Source of the DNA: Embiotoca jacksoni
Lineage: Eukaryota > Chordata > Actinopteri > Embiotocidae
Assembly (NCBI GenBank): GCA_022577435.1
Contig: JAKOON010000027.1
Location: 4,227,820 to 4,291,819, forward strand
Length of the DNA: 64,000 bases
Direction of reading: 5' to 3'
The notes beneath the pieces were generated by a model. It ran no database searches, was not told the DNA's origin, and was given only the letters and a program-made list of their open reading frames with translations. Of this stretch, positions 37,001 through 49,335 are shown piece after piece. How positions within the stretch are numbered: the stretch's first letter is position 1; each line of letters starts with the position of its first letter. Made by a program: the position numbers and the translations under genes.

Positions 37001-40000
37001 GTCATTAAGTGTGCTAAATTGACTTATCATGTCACCGTCACTGCTTAACAGGCAAAGGAAGTAGAATGTTTTTCATATTTTCACTCTGCAACTGAACCCA
37101 CGAGCGCATAACAACAATCTCTGGAACTATCTTTATTATTTATCGACAACCGCGGTGGAAATTAGAAGGATTGATTTAGCTTGACAAAGCGGATGTCCGC
37201 AATCAGGGTTACAGTACGACACATTGTCATCAGCTCCCGGCTTGAATAACTTGTGATGATGCCTTCCCTCCATTACTATTCTGCAGCGGTCGCATCCTCG
37301 AGCATGAGATAATGGGATGAAATGCTTCGCACTTCCACTTGCATATGTCACATATAGTAAATGTTTGTATTTGGGTCATATAAGTGTGACAACCATCCTC
37401 GCCACAATTTACTCTTCACTCGAAAACCCAATCTTAACCCTGAAAGGTTCCTTTTGAAGGAAGGATATTTAAAAGTTGTCATTTTCACCATCTGAAATTG
37501 TAAAGATACAAGAGAACAGCATCCCTGTGCTTCTTTATGCCCTTTTTCTTTTCTTTTTTGCGAGAGACCTTTTGGTGTCATTCACGCTGACAAATTTGTC
37601 TCAGTGGAGCTGCCTGGAATCAAAGGACATTTCATCATTTGTGAAACACTGGCAGTGGGATGGATGGTTGTCAATTTGAGTGTCCAAAATTTTAGTCAGA
37701 AAAATCAATGACCAGCTTAAAGCTACCCAAAAAAATTAAAATAAAAAAGTCGATTTATAAAAGAGCCAAAAATGGTTTGGCGCATTATTTTAATTCTTTA
37801 TTTCGAACAGTGAAACTGATGATGGAACAATAAAGTTTCCGATTGAATTTTGAATTGTATGTACTTAAGGCTCTTTTTTTGGTCTTCTTTTTTTTTTTTT
37901 TTTTTTGTACTTTCCTTTTGCGTACAGCACATGGGAGCAGATACTAGTTTTGAAAGTGAGAAAGGAAAGACATCACTCTCTGGAGATCATCTTAGGTTCA
38001 GGCCTTTGATGTCACAAGCTCCCATTGTGCTTTGCACTCCTGAAGTTTCCCCTCACAAGGCCAAGATGCATCTTAAACTGGAGCGTGTATTTGTTTATGG
38101 ATGAGGGCCCCCGACATCATAGAGCAGACTCTCACCCAATCAGAAAACTCCACGGATATCCTCTACTGTCAAAAGTTTTCTGTCATCTTATCGTGCCGCA
38201 GCCGTTTCTCCCGTAGCACTGTTGCTATGGTTAGAACTGCTGTTTTGGTTGTAAGTGTAGAGAGAATGACTGATGGATCTTACAATGTCTTAAACACAGT
38301 GAGATATCGGCACAAAGCATCTGGGTGAGTTCTGACAAAAGCAGCTGAGATTGTTTCATCAGCGCAAATGTGACAAAATATTTTGAGACATAATCCAAGG
38401 TGTCACGATGATCGGGACGGGTGACGAACTTTGATACTTTTATGGCACCGACCGAATTTTTTTGATGCTATCAAGCGTTGAAAATTACAGTGTCACTCAT
38501 TACCAAATTCTACGTTTCGGCGACATCCACGCCAACGTGTTTTTCTTGTTTGAAAACGCATAACTTTTACGGACTTGTGAATCTCATCAGCGTCAGTGAG
38601 CCACAGCTTTTACCATACAGCCTCCTCTTGGGCGGCGACGCCACAGACATTAAATCAGCATAGGTAGCTATTACGTGATGCATTGGTAAATTGTAGGGTC
38701 TAGCAATAACCTTCGTTTGAGGAGTTTATGGGACATCTGTTCATCGCAACTGCAGAAAAAAGCCTGGCTTACACTGTCCCCCTCTAAATTGCATGACAAT
38801 TTAAGATTTGTACAGCTATGTGAAATATAATTATCTTTTTCTTGGATTTGGATTTGATGAAATCCCCAAGAGTATTGTCCGAAGTATGAAACTCAAGGTG
38901 TCAGTACTGGTATCAAAATTGTTTCGAACGATATGGAGCGTTACTTGCGAATATATTTAAATGAATAAATAACATGCTCACAATACACATACGAGGTCTC
39001 TAGATGTTTGTTTTTCTGCCACAGGGGAATCGATCAGGAATGAATCAGTGCAGCAAAATCTGCTGTTCAAAAGTATGAACGTGATATGAAAAAACTGAAA
39101 GTGACATCTCTTCAGATATGTGTGAAAGGCTCATAGAAATCTGTATGTGTGTGTGCGAATGTATATGCATGTACTAACATGAATTATGCATAGATGCTGA
39201 GCTGTAGCATCATGTGGCACCTACTGGATATTTGCAGCATCTTTAGACTCATCAAACGTAAAGAAATCAATGTGGTAGGTCACAGCCCTACAGATCATAC
39301 TGAGCTCCCGTGGTGTTGTCCCACTAGCCGGCAGAATTTGTAGACACACAGATGCAACACAGAAATATTGGTGGAGTGGGAAGAGGGTCGGTGTCGGGTC
39401 TTTAGAAGCAGGGGGTGTTGAGGCTCATGGGACGGAGCTTCTAGCTCAACACTGTTTCAAATGTAAACCAGCTTATTGCACTGAAGACTGCAAAAGATTG
39501 GATTTAATTATGTTAAAAAAAAAAAAGTAGAATTCTGAATAATATTGAAAAGAGAGAGAAGCCCTTAGGAGGCATCAGATCAAAGATTGAAAACAAATAA
39601 GAGTCTAAAGTAACAGCATTCTGCATTTATAGATTTAAGAATTATCAACCCTCAAAATATCCCCCCCCAAAGACTCTCATTAGTGGAGCCAAGGCCAGTA
39701 TGATGGTTGAATAATATATGGCGTTGCCACATGATATCGCAAGTGGAGACATGATCTGACTGGCTTTTGGCTGGCAGATTTGTGAGGATTTGATATCTCC
39801 TGTAGTGTTGTTTTATGCTTTTAGGCAGTGTGCACATATTTGTTGAAGAAACATGATGACTCAGAGCTTTAGACAAAGATTTAGCTCTGTTTTTTTCTCT
39901 CCAGGCGATGAGAAAAGTTAGGAAACAACATTAGTAATTGCCTTGTTTTAACTTTGCCAAAATGCATTTGTCGGTTTACGGATTATAATTTTGAAAGTTT

Positions 40001-42399
40001 CTCTTAAAAAAAAAAGTTGAAGTCAACTCATCAGTGTTGTGTAATCATTAAAATGGAAACAAATCAATTGGCAGTCACCCAAAGTTTCATGTATTATTCT
40101 ACCTTCTTTTATGTTCTGCTTAAATCAAGGTCCTCATTCCTCCTTTTTAGAAACATTAACATTTTCATTTTAGATTAACAAATACATGAATTTAGTCCCA
40201 CCTGTTGTCTTTTGTCATGGTTTTGAGTTCTAATATACAGTATTTGCACCATTGCAAATATATCAGAATATAGTGCCTGCTTTAATATCACCATTATAGC
40301 ATCTTATTATTGGGTGGTAATCCGTTGCAGTGAATCGTTTGCCCCTCCCCGCCCCTCCTCCCCCTCCTGCAGTGTTGTTTTCTTGGCATGACGAGGAGGG
40401 CGGAGGGGGATGGGGGGGGGGGATATTTCCAGCCCTTGAGTGCCAAACCTCGCAGAGTTAAGCGATACCTTTCAATTAGTAAGTCCGCCTCAGCCCGAGT
40501 GTAGCCGGGAGAGCTTTCCACCCCAGCGACCAGCGGTGATGAGCGATTAAGCAGCCGGTTGGGAACGAAAAGCCGCCGGAACCTCGTAACGTGAAAACGG
40601 CAACCGGTGTTTGCTGCGACGGTGTTGGACGGAGGTGTGGAACGTGTACGATTCTCTGTGGGAGAGGTGGTCAGTCAAAAAAAACGAAAAACAAAAGAGA
40701 GTTTGAGATTTGAAGGAGAGATGGACTGAGACAAAGTCTCAGTCACATGCCGAGTGGCTCTATTGATCAGAGTTCTTCATTAAGGTGGTTTTTTTATTGA
40801 ATTGCAGAGGAGAAGGAAAGTGGTTTTCTATGGATTCTTGCTCATGCTATTGTTGCAATAACATTTTGAAACCTTATATTCAAGGACAGCGTAGCTCTCC
40901 TGCGAAAATGGTGTTGTTGCTTCGTTAACCGTGTGAAAACTTAAATGTCGAGAGTTTGCAGTAACCAGAAAGCTCCTCTTTCCTTGGAATAACAACTTGA
41001 CTTCTGACACTTTCCCTCCCTTCTGATGTCACGTTTCCCATTATCACAACGCTTCCGGTTATGTTCGACTGGAAACTCGAGGCACGGCCGTATTTACGAC
41101 GGAACCGAGTGAATTTTCTCATCCCGATGAAAAAGGCCCGACGGTTTCTGAGCAGGTAATTTCTTTCCGGTCGCACGTTAAATTGAATGAGCCTTTTGGT
41201 CGGGCGCTGACGACAGATCCTCCATGTCACTGTGCCACGATGCTATTCCGGAACAGCGTGAGAGCCCGTTGCTCAAATTGGAGGCGCAGACAAAAAAAAC
41301 CAAAAAAACCTGCCGCCACTGGTCCAGATGTCAAAGGCTTTTATGAAAATCCCTAACGTGATTCAACCTGATCCAACCAAACAAAGACCTCTTGTGTTTC
41401 ACACAAACACAATAAGAGCGCCTGCGATTGCAGCTGCTGAGCCCCTCATTACCGATAGATAAACAGCGGAGGGAAACAGCTGACTGCGGCGTGATTAGGA
41501 CAAAAAAATGCTGCGTGATAATGAGCATCCCCGAAACCTAACCTGCAGAGGTGCCAACGTGGTTCAGTCGAGCAAATACGCTTTTCTCCGCATGAGCTGT
41601 GTCGTTTGCACGGGGATCCCACTCATCAGTGATGTCTTTGGGAGCTCTGCTCTTATTCTGGTCTGTTTCACTCGAGGGGTGTTTTTAGGTGCGAGCTGGC
41701 CTGACGGTGACTCACCAGATTGGGTGCCAGGACGGCAGCGGCGCTGTTCTCTGGTACAACCTCGAGGCCACAAAAATTTCTTTCTCTCCACCTGTAGTTG
41801 CCAAAACCACTTCTGGCCCAACACTTAAAAAAAAAGAATTTTTTTTTTTTTTTTTGCAAGTGTGCGTCCAGAGCTCTTCTTGCTCAGCCCGACCCTGAAA
41901 TATGTGGTCACTCTTGTGTAGTTTTTGGCCTTTTGCCTTTTTTTTTTAACCCACATCCATCTGCCTGGTAGAAACAACAACAACTTTCCAACTGCAGAGG
42001 CAGCGACAAAAACAAACACGGGGATAGCGCTCTACACAAGGCCAGCTGTGGGGCTAAATGAGGGCCATTCATCATTGTAAACTGATTTAAGGAATTGAAT
42101 GCATATGCTGACGTGGCTGATCTGCAGATTAGCTCAATAATACCCAATAACGCCACTGCCTCTTCACTGAAACCTCTTTTATAGTGGAGATGCGATTCTG
42201 AAGGAATGATATGCGGATTCTGTCGTTTAATTGGGCGTTAGTATCTCTTTTATAAAATTATAGGGGGAAAGTCACAGAGTTGAAAGCCACTGATGTGTCA
42301 GCTGCTAAGTATAGAAGAAACATCCCCTCCTTCATTCCTGGTGTTTTATTCTTCACGCATTGTTCTGGACCGTACTAACCTTGGCTCGGAGGAAGTGGC

Positions 42400-42430
<31 letters not shown>

Positions 42431-42591
42431 GCTGCTTTAAGGTTTCGCCTGGTTTTGAGGCTTCTGCCCCAAAGGCCTTACAAGGGGGCGAAGGCTCAAC
42501 CCTGCTATTTCATCTCCATATATAGTCAGGCAGCTCGACCACAAAGTCGGGGCAGACTGCCTGTCTGGCGCTGGACTGGGTGTGGCCCGCT

Positions 42592-42623
42592 GCCGCCGCT
42601 GCTGCTGCTGCTGCTGCTGCTGC
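42592..42623. repeat. (GCT)n trinucleotide repeat
   Basis: About ten GCC/GCT units lie just upstream of a GA tract. It looks codon-like, but the frame is not supported as an exon. Confidence 0.9.
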
Positions 42624-42653
42624 AAGCTTTCAGCGGGCAGAGAGGGGAGGATG

Positions 42654-42709
42654 GAGAGAGAGAGAGAGAGAGAGAAAGAAAGAGAGAGAGAGAGAGAGAG
42701 AGGGAGAGC
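42654..42709. repeat. (GA)n microsatellite, interrupted
   Basis: About 27 GA units with AAAGAAA and GGG interruptions. Confidence 0.95.
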
Positions 42710-42840
42710 TCGGAGGCCGCTGCACTTTCTCTTATGTAAACTCTCACCTCTGCTTACTTTACACGTCCTCGGAGCACGGGCTTAACACGGAAGCACACGA
42801 GCGTTTTAAAACCCCCTCGTCGCATGTCTCGCGCCTCCTA

Positions 42841-42841
<1 letters not shown>

Positions 42842-42891
<50 letters not shown>
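42842..42891. repeat. (CA)n microsatellite
   Basis: Twenty-five uninterrupted units. Confidence 0.97.
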
Positions 42892-42893
<2 letters not shown>

Positions 42894-43996
42894 ATCTTCC
42901 AACCTAGATGTTGTAGTATTAAAATTCACCCTGTTGAATATCAAACAGAATTGCATCAAACCCCCCCCCCCCCCTCCCGCCCCGATCGACCGCTGCCTGG
43001 ACTTTACAACCAGCCTGGAACGGATGCCTCGCTGTGCCCGTCAGCTCAGGCACACCCCCCCCACCCCCACCCCTCTCGCATGCATGTCGTTGGCCCTGTT
43101 TTTTTGTTTTTTTTGGGTGGGATTGCCAGGTCAAAGGTATTTAAAGGAAGGAATTTAACAGTATATCAAAGAAAAGTGAGCTCGTCCTCTCTGGAAGCAG
43201 ATCGGGAGTGACAGCTGCATTTGCTCGGCTCCGTTGAAGAGAGTTGGAAGGAGGGCAGAGCACATCCCTGGAGACACACAATGCTCTTTGGGGCAGACGA
43301 GAGGTTGCAAAGTATTTATGCGCATGCATCCGCGCAAAGCCTTCCCCGCTCGTCTGTCACCGATGACGCGGTTATGCTAAATCAAAAAAAAAAAAAAAAC
43401 GGAACAAAAAAAAAAAAGGTATAAAAAGAAACGCACAAAACACACGCAGGGAGTTGTACAAGCAAGTTCATCCATGCGAGAGCATCGGGGAGAAGGAGGA
43501 AGAGAGAGAAAAGATGGAGGGCACACATGAAAGTGACAGGGAATAGAAAAAAACCCCCAAAAAACCAAAACCCCCATCACACGTTAGGAAAGAGAAGTCG
43601 GAGAGATTGATGATGCAAAAAGAGAATTAAGTAGGTTTTCTCCCAGTATGCTTATCCTAGAAATTGGTTGACGTGTGAACTTCAGGTTCCGTCTCTTTTG
43701 CCCCACCCCTCTCGGGGAGGGGGAGGGAGGGCGAGAGGCGGGGAGGGAGGGCGAGGGGGGGGACCGTTGCCAAGCGAAGTGGTGCATGAAGACAGGTGTA
43801 CACACGGCGCCCGACAGCAACGACAACTTTTTCTAAACCACTCAGAATTAGTGTGTCGACTTTCTCTATGAAAGTCTCTTACAACCCGACTCGTAAACGC
43901 CATCCCGTTCCAAAAAAGAGATTAAAGAATGTGCCGACTTTAAGGGTAACGTGGCGGCAGAAATACGAATTTGGCAGAGAGCACTGGTAGTGTCAG

Positions 43997-44013
43997 GTGT
44001 GTGTGCGTGCGTG

Positions 44014-44085
<72 letters not shown>

Positions 44086-44095
44086 TGAGTGTGTG
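43997..44095. repeat. (GT)n microsatellite, compound
   Basis: A GT tract of about 100 bases with GCGT, GCAT and GAGT variants at its two ends and a pure core. Confidence 0.96.
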
Positions 44096-45376
44096 AAGGA
44101 GTGATAGGCAGAGATAGAGGCTGTGTCTGCAGGAGGGTAGTATTGGCTGAAATTGGCTCAGTTATTTTCCGCTCACACTCTTGACATCGAGAGGTGTGTG
44201 AGAGGCATTTTGAAATCACGGGTTCCGGGGGAAGCAGATGAAGCTCTCATCGCTTGGAATTTACACAAGACAGAAATGACTTATTCTCAATGTATATATT
44301 TTTTTTACATTTTTTTACATTTTAAAAAAAATGTTTTTTATTTCCCTGGCACTTCCACGAGAGGTTAACGTTATTTTTTTTTTTTTAATTTTTATATATA
44401 CGTCTCTTCCTTCTCTTCACCCCCCCCCCCCTCCGCCCCACACTCCTCACCCCCTTATAATCTTCTCCACTAGGCACAATTTCCGTGGCAACTTGGTCAC
44501 ACATTCGATTCAGTATTCTATAGCCTCAATTCATTCAAAATCCAGTTTTCCTGTGCCGTCCTTTTTTTTTTTTTTCCTAAGTAGGTCGCCTGTCTAACAG
44601 TACGACGAGCAAGCTGTAACCCCTCTCCGTTTAAATACCAGTGCCGGGGCTGTGATGGAGGGCACTGCGGATGAGGACGGGGCCAGTATGGGTGAAGTGG
44701 ACGCACGTGAAGCGTTGTTTGAACCGCTGAGACCCTCTGGGGACCCTTGCTGGCACACTTCACGAGAGTCAACATCAGGCCCCATGTGGTGTCCAATGCC
44801 AACTGGGTGTTAAGACAAGATGGATGGACTCCGGGGACACCGGAGAGACCGACCTCCATCCGTCTCTGCCATGTTTTTTTTCAGGGCCGCATTGAGAGCC
44901 CGGAGCATCCTGCCCTTGTCATCCGCAGCCTATTCCCGTTGCAACAGCTGGGGCATTATAGTGTCTCCTATGTGTCTGACCTGCCCCCCCCACCCCCCAC
45001 CCTCCATGCATTCCCTTAATCGCAGTCACAAAGGCCGTCTCGTTTTACTTATAGTCTGTGTGACTTCTTTCGCAGGCTAAAAATTCCAGACAGCCATCAT
45101 CACAGGCATGGATGTCATTCCTTTATACCCACAAGCCATATTCCACGCTAACCCAACCACCCATTCCTCCATTCTTCCGCTCATTCCTCCACGGCTTCCC
45201 TCCTCCCTGTCGTTCCCTCGCACTTTGGTCACCTGATACCCTTGAAGGATTTCTTCTATTTTTTTTTTTTTTTTTTTTTCCCCCGGAGGGCCCGGGGCCA
45301 AGCCGCTCTCCCCCGAGGGTCCGAGGCCCCCACAAGCATCACACACGACCCGAAGAGCTTGAGTGAATGGCTGGAG

Positions 45377-45381
<5 letters not shown>

Positions 45382-45425
<44 letters not shown>

Positions 45426-45429
45426 ACAC
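45382..45429. repeat. Poly-C run joined to (CA)n
   Basis: About 30 C are followed directly by about nine CA units. It mirrors the GT-plus-G structure at 25309-25350. Confidence 0.93.
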
Positions 45430-45862
45430 CTTCATGTTCAAGAGGTCGCACTCCCTGACACAGATGTTTCCTTCTGGTACATTTTTGTTTTCTCTTCAAA
45501 CATCACAAATCCCTTGAACAGCTCTTCCTCTGGCGATGCACGTTTTTTTTTTTTTTTCTTTTTTAACTGAATTTACTCAGGTGTTCTTTCGGTTTGTTCA
45601 CTGACTGTGTGGAACACGGCTGAAATCTTACCTTAACAGGAAGCCTGTATTTCACAAGGGAAAGTACGATTCTAGCTTGGATTGCTTTTTTTTTTTTTAC
45701 AGCTCAGAGTTAAACAAGGTTTGAGGAGATGTGCTTTTGAAATGTAAATCTTCACGCTACTTTCTGCCTGGGCAGCGAGTTCTGCACGAGTGAAAGCAGC
45801 AATCAAAAAGTCTTGGTTTTCATGGGTGGAGATATAAATCAGCCTCTTCCAACTCTCCGCTG

Positions 45863-45917
45863 ACTGTCATAATCTGTTCGTTAAACCCACAAATTACATC
45901 GCCAATGGACAACAAAA
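45863..45917 (+). repeat. Dispersed 55-bp duplicate, copy 1
   Basis: The segment begins ACTGTCATAATCTGTTCG, has the core TTAAACCCACAAATTACA, and matches 47047-47101 at 49 of 55 positions without gaps, in the same orientation. Flanking sequence does not align. The core contains a homeodomain-type AAATTA and a CCAAT-like CGCCAATGG. Confidence 0.85.
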
Positions 45918-46129
45918 GCTTATTGATTTTTCAGTGATGGCAAGATAAAAACATAATTTACAAGACGAAAATAATTTTAAATTGTCTTGATTAGACCCCT
46001 CTGGTGGTATTGTTTGGGGGTGTTAAACTTGTTTGACAGCAATAAAATGAAATGTCAATAGCAGTCAGGGAAGCAGTTGTGCAAACACAACATGTCTTAC
46101 TGATAAAATATGAATTCCCAACGTACACT

Positions 46130-46480
46130 GCGTGATAAATCACAGTGCTGTAAAGCAGCTACTAATTACTTCTAAGTACTTGTGAAACTTTATGTACATA
46201 AATAAGCATATTTATTTATACACAGTTTGGTTTCATAATTTGGCATTCATAGCCAATTGTTAATGTTTGTTTTGCCCCAGCCGTACTTCCAGTAATTACA
46301 TTTCTCATCAACATTTCAATGGGGCTGTTTTTTTTTTGTTTTGTTCTGTTTTTTTTCCACTTTTCTCAGGTTACAGGCCTTTCATAATTGATGTGCTTAA
46401 GCCTGGATGATGAATCTATTAATATCCTCATGTAAATGACTCTCGTGTCGAGCAAGCCACATATATTTATCACCCTGACG
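46130..46480. promoter_or_regulatory. Candidate conserved non-coding element
   Basis: Unique AT-rich DNA contains GCAGCTACTAATTACTTC, CCAGTAATTACATTTC, TTTCATAATTGATGTG and CTATTAATATCC, between the two copies of the 55-bp duplicate. One T-rich tract at 46328-46357 splits it. Enhancer-like character is an inference. Confidence 0.3.
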
Positions 46481-47046
46481 CTTTTCTAATGAGGGAAGTT
46501 AAATTAAAACATATTATCAGACAAGAAATTGGGACGACAGCGTTTTTTATTTTTTTTTTTTATTGTTTTTTTTTTTATGTGAGCTGTCGCACGCTGTCAT
46601 CTCGCTGCTTAAGGCGTGTAAACACGCGAAGTTTAAAAAAGCCAAGACACAAAAATGAAATACAGAGAGAGAGGCATATTGTTTAATCATTTAAAGACTC
46701 AGAATGGTATGAAATGAAATATCTGGGACAAATGAAAAATCAATCAAAGAGGCTGTCGGGGAGGTGGGGCGGGAGGGTGGGGTGGGGTTGGGTTGGGGAG
46801 GCTTTTGAGTGTTTCCACAGCCATTTAAAGACTCTGTTATCCACTTCAAAGAGAAGACTCATCCACTCAGAGGGGTTGGAAACACATTTATATCGGTTTG
46901 GCTCATTTTTAGTTAATGCAAATCATGTAGGAAGATTTTTAGGTTCCAAATACAACTACTACAAAACCATCCTGTAACACTGTGATGGGTGAAAAACAAG
47001 GTTTATAGTTTTTATGTAAAGTCTCATCCAAAAGATTACAACAATA

Positions 47047-47101
47047 ACTGTCATAATCAGTTGGTTAAACCCACAAATTACAGCGTCAATAGACAGCAAA
47101 A
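47047..47101 (+). repeat. Dispersed 55-bp duplicate, copy 2
   Basis: The segment begins ACTGTCATAATCAGTTGG and shares the exact 18-base core TTAAACCCACAAATTACA with copy 1 at 45863-45917. Six substitutions and no gaps separate the two. Confidence 0.85.
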
Positions 47102-48279
47102 CAATAACTTAACGAATTGGGGGAATTGTTCTGGATTGTGACAGCTTAATTGAGGTGTCGCTGTTCCTCGGTTCTGCTCGCACTGCTTTACATTTTACAT
47201 GTAGTCCATCGTTCTTCCTCTCATTGATTCCTGTCTCCAAGCCAGTATGTTCTCACTGTATGTGTTTCAGGTGGTCAGCTCCCAGTAGCTTAACCCAGAC
47301 CTTTTAGAAGTGATTTCCCTCTCGCCTCTCCTGGCTTCAGCAGGGTACGGCTGCGCAGGATTGTTGCTGCCGTGGCCCCGACCCAATCAATGACCAGCTT
47401 AGCCCGGCTGACCCGTGTTGCTCTCTAACCTTCCACCTATAGGAGCCCTGCACAGTTTATGTTGTCATCAAGCGATTACACAAAGACCTTTTACTTGGTA
47501 TCATATTTTTTAAAAAATATGCAGTTAAAACTATATATATTTTTTTTAAATCCATATCCAACTCTGCCAATTTTTCCCTCAAGAATAGATGCAGCCCGGT
47601 CATAAACTTACTGAATTGATGACTGAACATCTATATTATCATACATGACAACATATAAAAGGTATTTTATGTCCAAATGATGGATTTTTCTGCAGCTGCG
47701 TGGCATTTTTTTTTTTTTTTTTTTTTGTATGTCAAAGACACCAAACTTTTTATGCATTTTGAGAAATATACCAAACAGGTGCATGCTCGATTATGTGTCT
47801 GAAGGAAAGACAAACAAAACATTGGCACTTGGCGCTGCAATAATGTCAGCAGCAGGGAAAGAGGAGTTATTAAACTGAACAATTTAACGAGGCTGGAAGT
47901 ATTGCTGCCTTTCAGTACAGCAGAAAAAAGATTCGGTGTTTGAAACAGCAACAACTTTTACATTTCCTCTCAACCGTTCTCTTAAAACTACCTCCTGCTT
48001 CTTGGCTGAGAAGATGACCACATGCAGAGACTTTGCATCAATACATGCGAGAAATTATATCCTTGTATCAATTTGTTCTTGACCTCCTTGGCCAGGCAGC
48101 ACTTAGCCGCCTTGTAAATGTTTTATTCTACACTCATTTCTTTCTTTGGCGCTATTAAGCACTCGACATTCGCCGTGAAAAAGAAACGTCGCGGTGACAA
48201 AAGACGGCACACGCTGCAACTTTGTTCACCTGGTTGCCGGGGTCACTGTGAAAGAGAAACAAAGGTTTTAATCGCCAAG

Positions 48280-48460
48280 TGTTGCAATTAGGGACATTAC
48301 AGTAATTACCCACTCAGGATATACGAGCAGAACTCTGGCATGCTAATCAGCCCAGACCGCTTTAAACATGGGAGTCTCACTTCACTGTTTAGCATCGCAT
48401 CCCTATGAATATTAATGTAGCCACAATGGGATAAATACGTTGGTATTTCCAATTGTTGGA
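48280..48460. promoter_or_regulatory. Candidate conserved non-coding element
   Basis: Simple-repeat-free unique sequence includes ACAGTAATTACCCACTC, GCATGCTAATCAGCCC, GAATATTAATGTAGCC. The homeodomain core TAAT appears four times in 180 bases. Confidence 0.3.
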
Positions 48461-49074
48461 TGGTGAATTGGCACAGAATGGAGACATTGAGAGTCTATAT
48501 GGTTGATTTGTTTGTGGGTATTATTTCATGCTCTTACAGGCATAAACAGAAAGATCACTGTTAAAGATGGCACACACAAAAAAACAACTTTTCTGGCGTG
48601 ATGTTTCATTGACTCCGGGGGATATTTTTGGCATCCTTGGTCAATCTGTTTGGCAACACATGAAAGACCAGAGGCAACAGAAAAGAAGAAAGAGAGCTTC
48701 ACAGACCTCTATGCCAAGGCCTAATAATCTCCCCAGGTACAGTCGTCGTTACGGTCAAGATAACATGAGACGATAGGACGGTTATGTAATGCGAGTTTTT
48801 GTGTGATGGTGGCCATGTAGAGAACCGGGTGACCAAAATCAAAAGGTTGCTTCTTGGAAGCATGAATATGCACGTTTTATGCAAATGCAGCCATTCGTTA
48901 TCATGTTGGTCACAAACAAACAGTCGAACGGAGAGGCAGAGACGGGAAGTAGGGAAGTTACAGAGTTTCTAAGAGGTTGAGAATTTACTGGCGGTGGTGA
49001 GTGGCACAGTGTGTGCATGCAGTTTACAGGGGGAGAGTGTAACCAAGGTTATTTTCTTCAGCTATGATTAATAG

Positions 49075-49335
49075 ATGTCCCCTAAACACCTCACATGCAG
49101 GCTACAAATAGAGGCTACAATTTACCATGTCCCTAAACACCTCACACACAGGCTATAGTTAGATGTTACAATTTACCAATGTCCCCTAAACACCTCGCAT
49201 GCAGACTGCCAATAGAGGCTACAATTTACAGATGTCCCCTTGAACGCCTCACATGCAGACTACCAATAGATGCTACGGTTTACTGATGTTCACCGAATGC
49301 CTCACACGCAGGCTGCCTTTAGATGCCGTGCAAGA
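49075..49335. repeat. 53-bp minisatellite, about five units
   Basis: Units begin ATGTCCCCTAAACACCTCAC, followed by GCAGGCTACAAATAGAGGCT and ACAATTTAC. Unit starts are at 49075, 49127, 49179, 49232 and 49286, so unit length is 52-54. Divergence rises toward the last unit, which is partial. Confidence 0.92.

Larger units (their letters stand above)
34037..49074 (+). other. Intron 1 or intergenic, distal part: no exon seen
   Basis: Open frames such as 34282-34584, 35091-35552 and 44518-45080 are short and carry no recognisable domain. Between 35600 and 42300 the DNA is AT-rich and low in simple repeats, and I see nothing functional that I can name. Confidence 0.5.

Noticed and set aside
37780..37855. 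Possible LINE 3' tail (AACAATAAAGTTTCCGATTG)
   Set aside because: The ending resembles tails of fish non-LTR elements, but no reverse transcriptase or further body is visible, so the match is too short to call.
38460..38610. Block with GTTTGAAAACGCATAACTT resembling a fish DNA-transposon interior
   Set aside because: I recall similar sequence from dispersed fish repeats, but there is no second copy here and no terminus to support it.
42596..42623. (GCT)n as a polyalanine or polyleucine coding exon
   Set aside because: No splice sites or conserved frame surround it, and the adjoining GA and CA tracts point to simple repeat DNA.
37704..47402. Shared 17-mer AATCAATGACCAGCTTA near 37708 and 47386
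   Set aside because: The match does not extend on either side. One such chance pair in a 64-kb window is not surprising.
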